From Lunularia cruciata (taxonomy: Eukaryota > Streptophyta > Marchantiopsida > Lunulariales > Lunulariaceae), in assembly GCA_948567375.1 (NCBI GenBank), contig OX419761.1, forward strand, positions 42,100,501 through 42,164,500: DNA of 64,000 bases, given 5' to 3'. Positions within the stretch are counted from its first letter, which is position 1. Each line of letters begins with the position of its first letter. The position numbers were made by a program, and so were the translations under genes. This document shows, in pieces, positions 58,247 to 64,000 of this stretch. A model generated the notes under the pieces. That model saw only the letters and a list, made by a program, of their open reading frames with translations, was not told the origin of the DNA and searched no databases.

Positions 58247-59486
58247 CCGCCGCCCGTGATGTACTATCTAAATTTTAGATAGTCTGTTTAACCTTAAATT
58301 TATGCCGGCACAATAGGAAATGAAAACAGCATGCAATATAGTGAAATACTAGGATTCATGGTCAAATAAGATGCCAGTGGCAAACTGGCAATGTAATGGC
58401 AAAGAATCCAAACAACTAGATAGGCTAGGAAAGCATCAAGGTGAAATCTGAGTAAGAGAAAGTAACCTTTCAGAAAAGTCAATAGTTTGGGCTGGTACCT
58501 GCATCTTGGTAGTTGGCTAGGCTCGTGCTGACGATTTCATTCACTAAACTAGAGGACTGTTCAGAAATTCACCAACATCTCCAGAAGCCTGGCTGAGATT
58601 TTCGTGGCATACTGTAATGTCAAAGGGCCCACGGCGTTTAAGATCTTGCAACTTGCTTATCAAGTCCGTCAAGTCCTGCAGAGCGTAAGGGAGCAAAATT
58701 GGTCTGTTTTAGGTGAGACTCAAGACCTGCAGGTCGTGAAAGGGGAAGTATTTTAATATTTCGAAAGCAGCTTTCATGTTCTGCAATATAAGCACCTGGA
58801 CATTTGACAAGTTAGATGGGATTAGACTCAGCTAGCTTCACCATCGAACATGTTCCGAACCTATTGGCAACTCCATCCGTTCGATATCCTCTTTTCCACG
58901 AACTGGTCTCTATTTGTTAGATGCGACGTCGGTCCACATCCGCGAGCACGCACAAAGTCTGGTTTATTTGGTGGCCATGTGCGCAGGTCTGTTGAAGTCT
59001 TGGTCAACATGTAGGTGCTGCAACCAGCACATAGATATTAGAGCCAAACACGTGGATAAAGAGGGTAATTCTTACGCCACAACGAAAACCCCTGCTTCTT
59101 AAACTCCAGCAAGGTGACCAAGAGAGATACCAGACAGACACAAAACGTACGCATCCCCAGAGCTGACTTGATTGAAAAAGAATTATATTGCATGTGCACC
59201 AGTACACGAGTAAGAAAACTTCCTCATCTGTTAAAGATTCGCATCTACGGCACATTGGGGGAGTCCTATCACCACATCTTCATCCTGATAAATTGTACGT
59301 ACCGCCTTACTATTCATGTCTTAATAGAGTTGGAAGCAGTGACGTACTACAAGACTCAAGCGTAAGCAATTGGGCTCTGCTTGGAGGCGTGGTTGGATAT
59401 GGGGTTTTTAACACTTCAAGAAGCTTCTCCTCGAATACAGTTTTGAGAGCGGGACCAATCTGTTCAAAATTTTGAACTGTTTTAGA
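58247..59486. other. Intergenic, no gene recognised
   Basis: Upstream of the tRNA and downstream of the HAD-like gene; short frames without motifs. Confidence 0.4.
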
Positions 59487-62400
59487 CTAAAAAAGTGTGT
59501 CGTTGATGATTTTACGTTTTCGGGGCTTCTTTTCTTCAGTTTGCTTTTGCAGGTCCATGAATTCAGTTCCCTTATTTGCAAAGAGCCTGCGTAGATTTAT
59601 CACCGACAACTCCGTGAAACTGCTCACAGCAAGATCAGCCTGAGTGAGATCGTATCTGCACCACGAACATGGACACGCTGTATTAGAACATGATGCGGAT
59701 TGCCCTCTTCACATACTCTTCATGAGCTAAAAGGTAACGCAACTAACATGTAAATCTACTTGGGCTGCGTGAGAAAAGTTTTAACTGAAGTCTGCTGGTC
59801 AAGCACTTTCTTTCTCGCTAGACGACGCTGTATTTGTGCAAACCTTTGATACTGATTTACAATGTTGAAGGCATGCCTGCGCCTAAATTGAAGCTGGTCG
59901 CAACTCTAGATATAAGACCAGAGCAGGAAGGATAAAATTAACTTTAAGCAAGCTTGTTTGTTGAATATACTTGGAAGACGGGTGGATGAGAAGCTTACGC
60001 AGGATGAGAACCGATAAGGGCCACTGCCTTCATTGTACAGTTGTGTGCAGCTGTGATTCCTCTTGGATCATCCTCAAAAACAACACATTTAAAAGGTGGA
60101 CGATCGAGCTGTGATCACATTCGAACGTTTTTACATACTTCTCCATTGAGTTGCATGAAAATATAACTACTACGCTGATGTACGATAGAACCTTTACATG
60201 GATAACTGGCATGTTGCAATTACCACCTTTGAACAAATCTTAACAAAGGCATCTTAGGCATCGTAGTTAAATTTCGATGCTATCCACATGTTGTATCTAC
60301 GAGTTACACGAGTTGAAATTGCACGGACCTTAACAGCAGCCGACAGGAAACGATGAGCTATTGAATCCATCCCATCCTCTTCAGAGACAATGGCCTACAT
60401 GCATAGTCAGGGTACAAAACTGGGTGTTAAAGGTACATAAGCCAGTTGCTATACAAGCAAAGGATGGCTCTGAGTTGAGAATATAAAGTGAACTGAACAA
60501 TATACTATATCCTTTTCTTGTCCCACCTGAAAATACTTCCGAAGACCCATTCTCTCAAGAGCTGCTAATAAAGTCAGTCGATCAAGTGATGATGCCACCG
60601 CACATGGTACTCCAGCTGTGTCCAGAGCCTCCAACCACTCCCTCACTCCCTCCATTGGAGTTCTGACCTATGTGCACCCACTTCAAGAGGTGTTAAGAAA
60701 ATTAAGAGCATGCAGATTGAGGCTCATAATGTTTGCAGATTTGAAGCACACAGGCTCAAAGGTTGACAAAAGCTGCTTAATGACTGGCAGTAATTATAAA
60801 GAAAAGGAATTCACGATGTAAGATAGCATTGTTTGAATTTTCATGAATCATAGTCTAGATAATCATGTCAGATAGAGAAGAAACGTCTCCACAAGAAGAC
60901 TCTTGACACTTACCCTAGCCAAGGCTTCGGAATAAAGGACAGCCAGTCGCTTATTCAACCGCTCGATGTCGCTTACTGTATCTCCCCAATACAGAACCTG
61001 CATAATGGTTCATTATCTTTCCACATGAATAGCAAACCAATACTTCTCCAATTAAAGGAAGATGAATGATAGGAAGAAGAGTACGGTGAGAACCTTTTCC
61101 ATCGCCCGACTAGGCGTCATAGATAGTATCAGCCGATGGCTCTCCGCGTCCTTGTGTATAACTTTGCCTGGTAAGGAGTATTTGAAAGTCAAAATTCCTT
61201 CATTCAGCAAACCTAGTTGAGAATCAAACATTTGACCTTTGAACATTTGATTGATCACTTTGATTAAAACGCTTAAGAACTGGACATATGAAACACGGTA
61301 CAGCCCAGATCAGCTAGCAACCACGTCATTCAAAACTCTAAGAAGTATGACTACTGGAAGCACCCAAATCTGCAATGACTGAAGAAAGCCCTGGCATGCT
61401 AAAGATTGCATCGCAAATAGTCTGGAGATAATCTCAGTGACCAACCCTCTTCATCAGCAAGCCGGTTCCAAGACTCCATCCTTAGTGCCCGTGTGTCTGC
61501 CTGCATAACATGTTTGAAAGATAGATAAGGGGCCATGGAACTCGAAGCGGCCTCATTCGGTTTATGTAATCAAAGATAAGGCAGGATAATATTGCAGATT
61601 CTGGATCCTGAGTTGGGACATTAATTCCTGACCTAATACTGGCCGAATTTGTAAACTCTTCCAATGACTCTGGTAGGGATTTACTTTCAAATTTGGAAGA
61701 GTAGATATCAGGAGACACAGGATCTATACTTCATACAGCGAAGATGGCAGAGAACGTCCAATAACATCAAGCAACGACATCTTAGGAAACCTGGATTGGT
61801 TAGTGACTTACAATCACATTGTCCCATGAATAAATAAGGCCGAATGCTTCATCGGGCTTCATAGCATACCGTATCCTTTGAAGTCCTCTTTCCCGCATTC
61901 TATCATTTAGAAAATCCTGTGAAAAAGATGCAGCAATGCTAGATCTCTGAGTACTCACAACAAATCCAAGCAGCTTTTGGATACAAAAGCTGTTATCGAT
62001 CAGCACACTCTTGAATTTATCCATTTTTCACTAAGCCTTATAACATGCTATCCTTCATCTATCAGGTGGGCCCTACCTATATATAAAGGTTTGAAAACTC
62101 GAGATTTGAGTTACGTGCAACATCTGACAGATGACCTGGGCAATTATGTTTGAAAGAAGTCATTAGTTACTTGCATTACGAAGCAGGTGCACAAGAAAAC
62201 ATTGAAAACAGACATGAAACAGGGTGGATAAGGAGAAAAACCTTACAACATCCACATGCAAGGGTCCTCTAGGGCGATATGTAGCAAATCCTTCACCATG
62301 CTCCGCACCAATTGCCTGTTCACAGAATTAGCCGTTCAGATCGATGTACTGAGTTCTGTAACAGAACATGCTAAATATCCCCACGAAGTACATGAATAAT

Positions 62401-62514
62401 GTTTGATAATCCACACATATGTACCTCCTCCGCGAAAAGGTCTGAACCTTTTCTTGGAATATAAGGGGCTCCATTGTTGCCATTTTCAGAAGACCCCGGG
62501 ACTTTAGCCGACAT
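59487..62514 (-). CDS. HAD-superfamily hydrolase-like protein, 10 exons, 320 aa, catalytic motifs degenerate
   Basis: Exons on the minus strand are 62514-62425, 62315-62247, 61916-61812, 61500-61446, 61167-61094, 60997-60914, 60667-60527, 60394-60329, 60108-59999 and 59655-59487 (TAG). All introns have GT/AG ends and the frame stays open for 320 residues. An in-frame TAG lies upstream of the ATG. Residues 54-300 match a plant HAD (beta-phosphoglucomutase-like) family, with a cap region rich in Arg and Leu (about 89-159). HAD motif I reads IYSWDNV (residues 81-87), so the nucleophile Asp is Ser83. Motif II Ser is 185. The motif III Lys (GKP) is missing in SEEDGMDSIAH. Motif IV FEDD (239-242) is kept. 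The tail is basic (KKPRKRK). Relatives are often chloroplast proteins, but no clear transit peptide is visible. It may be a non-catalytic HAD protein. An upstream exon cannot be ruled out. Confidence 0.88.
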
Positions 62515-63480
62515 TCTTATTTGAGAAGTCCATGTCCCTTGCTTGCTCTACACATATGAATCAACGCTTGTCAGGGTACTATCAGGTCGTAAATGATCAG
62601 AAAGTATTCAGCGCGAATAATTCGCCGGAATAGCAGTTGGATACACCCTTAGAGTTACGACTTTCTACCAGCCTTTCCAGATAAGCTATGGGAACCTAGA
62701 AGAGAGAAGAGAGATTGGGCTTCTTTGATCGAAGGTACTGTCAGTAATCTCAAGGCTATTTTAAAAGTGGAAGGGAAGGTCGAAGAATTCTATTTTCTTA
62801 TCTGTGTTCATTCTGTGACTCCCTTTCTGAGAAGTGAATTTGCATCAGGTCATCAAATTACGGGGTACATTTTGACTGAAAATTGCTTGATTCGTGTCTG
62901 ACCTAGCGTAAGAAAATTGATAATTATGATTGAAGATTATGCTTGGCACTAAAGATTTCAATCACAAATTGCACAAAATATTTTTAGACACTCGTGAATG
63001 TTATCCTGTCTCCATAGAAACTCCCAGAAAGGGATTAAAAAGAGCAGAATTAGCAAGAAGAATACATACTAGCTGATACCCCTGTACTACAGATTCTATC
63101 GTTATCTGCAGAAAGACAGAGTTCTGTTCAAAGGCATGGCGCATTAAAACTGTGAACAAAGCGAACTCAGAACAAACTGACTTACTTGTGGCAAATATAC
63201 ACGTTGCGGAGCAAAATTCGAAGACCGGGAAGGGAAAACCAACAATTCCAGCGCAGAAGGAGATGTGGTGCGCGAGTGCAACAATTGTGATGATCGCATT
63301 GTGCCCTTACAGCACCCGCAGATCAAATTCTCAAGAATTATCTGCGACCATATCTTATATAACAATCCATACGCACCCGTGCGACTTACGCAACCTCCGC
63401 GAAGTTACAACTTACTCCTCAGTCTCTGAAGGCCCTGCTTACAGTTGTCTCGAACACTACACTTCCGGTTGGCTCTGGCT
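62515..63480. promoter_or_regulatory. Possible divergent promoter region
   Basis: This roughly 1-kb gap lies between the HAD-like ATG (minus, 62514) and a possible plus-strand start at 63481. No defined element was identified. Confidence 0.25.
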
Positions 63481-63690
63481 ATGGCTGCCAGCTCCTTCCA
63501 ATCCGCTTTCTTTCTCATCGCTCTCTTTCCTCCTCTCCTCTCTGGCTCGTTAACTGGCTCCCTGTATCCAGTTGAGTGGTTTCTTAAAACCGCCAGATAT
63601 GGAACCGGTTTCAGAAGATTCCACCTGAAGCTAGTCGCTGAAGAGGAGCACCGCTCCTCTCAGTGTAGCTCGCTCGAACTTCCAAAGTAA
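63481..63690 (+). CDS. Possible secreted-protein first exon
   Basis: ATGGCTGCC at 63481 has a good plant start context. The 69-residue frame opens with a hydrophobic stretch (about residues 9-22, FFLIALFPPLLSG), a plausible signal peptide, followed by a basic segment and TAA. No family is recognised. It could be a complete small protein or the first exon of a gene running out of the window. Chance occurrence is possible. Confidence 0.25.
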   Translation: MAASSFQSAFFLIALFPPLLSGSLTGSLYPVEWFLKTARYGTGFRRFHLKLVAEEEHRSSQCSSLELPK

Positions 63691-64000
63691 CGTGATAGAG
63701 AGTGCTTCCCCGCTATGTGGGCGGAGCTGCCAACTTTAGAGGTTGCTCTCTAGACAAGAGAGGAACCTGGAGGGTTTCACATAGTTCCAACTTTACTTGG
63801 CCTGTTCCATGTTTGTGTAAATTTGCACACAAACGTAGGGGACCTCCTTTCTTTGTTCCCACAGGTCAAGCTGGTGAGCATTATTAATAAAACCTTGATA
63901 ATCTTTAAGACCGGTATTAAGAGGATGTATTTGTGAAATGAGTGCAGAAGCCTTTCATAGAACGGGAAATCCACCCAATAGTTGGCTTCTTTACGTTCAG
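63691..64000. other. Right edge, no gene recognised
   Basis: Short frames only; may be an intron or UTR of a gene continuing beyond the window. Confidence 0.3.

Overview
The window looks like nuclear DNA of an early-diverging land plant, most plausibly a moss or another bryophyte. The basis is an ABA-receptor (PYR/PYL) gene, a Gnk2/DUF26 secreted protein, a plant-type HAD protein gene with ten short exons, an FTR1 iron permease of the kind kept in algae and bryophytes, a plant cytosolic-type tRNA-Asn, and abundant Copia, Ty3/Gypsy and LINE-like relics. The species cannot be named from the sequence. Genes are sparse and much of the window is transposon-derived.

Layout. 1-7 kb: a decayed Cys-rich mini-gene, the PYR/PYL-like gene, and the first of three related duplicated segments, which carries an intact Cys-rich mini-gene. 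7.2-13.3 kb: a degenerate Copia element (Copia-1) with a solo chromovirus LTR in its gag and a long (AT)n expansion in its 3' LTR. 13.9-16.1 kb: an AT-rich island. 18-23.2 kb: two more duplicated segments with further Cys-rich copies (one fragment, one pseudogene, one intact). 24.6-31.1 kb: a Copia element with very short LTRs (Copia-2) inserted, with a perfect 5-bp target duplication, into the RNase H region of an older Copia relic; its own gag is split by an inverted solo LTR of the Copia-1 family. 31.6-33.1 kb: a dead LRR receptor-like gene. 34.4-35.4 kb: FTR1 (minus). 37.4-37.8 kb: Gnk2-type protein (minus). 39.6-51.8 kb: LINE-like reverse-transcriptase relics, one of them split by a Ty3/Gypsy chromovirus (minus). 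52.6-55.1 kb: fragments of further Copia-like elements. 56.9-58.2 kb: a decayed tandem array holding partial tRNA-Asn copies next to an intact tRNA-Asn gene. 59.5-62.5 kb: the HAD-like gene (minus), and a possible secreted-protein first exon diverging from it at 63.5 kb.

The main new observation is a family of tiny three-exon genes too short for ordinary ORF calling. Exons are 56, 72 and 19 nt and encode a 48-residue protein with two C-x2-C-x4-C-x-C modules, each C-x-C being split by an intron. Two copies are intact (4975-5692 minus and 22497-23169 plus), two are pseudogenes and one is a lone exon. The composition (9-10 Cys, no Phe, Tyr or Trp) suggests a metallothionein-like metal-binding protein, but that is an inference. 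The host genes do not form one pathway. ABA perception (PYL), iron uptake (FTR1) and a possible metal-binding family share the window without evidence of co-regulation.
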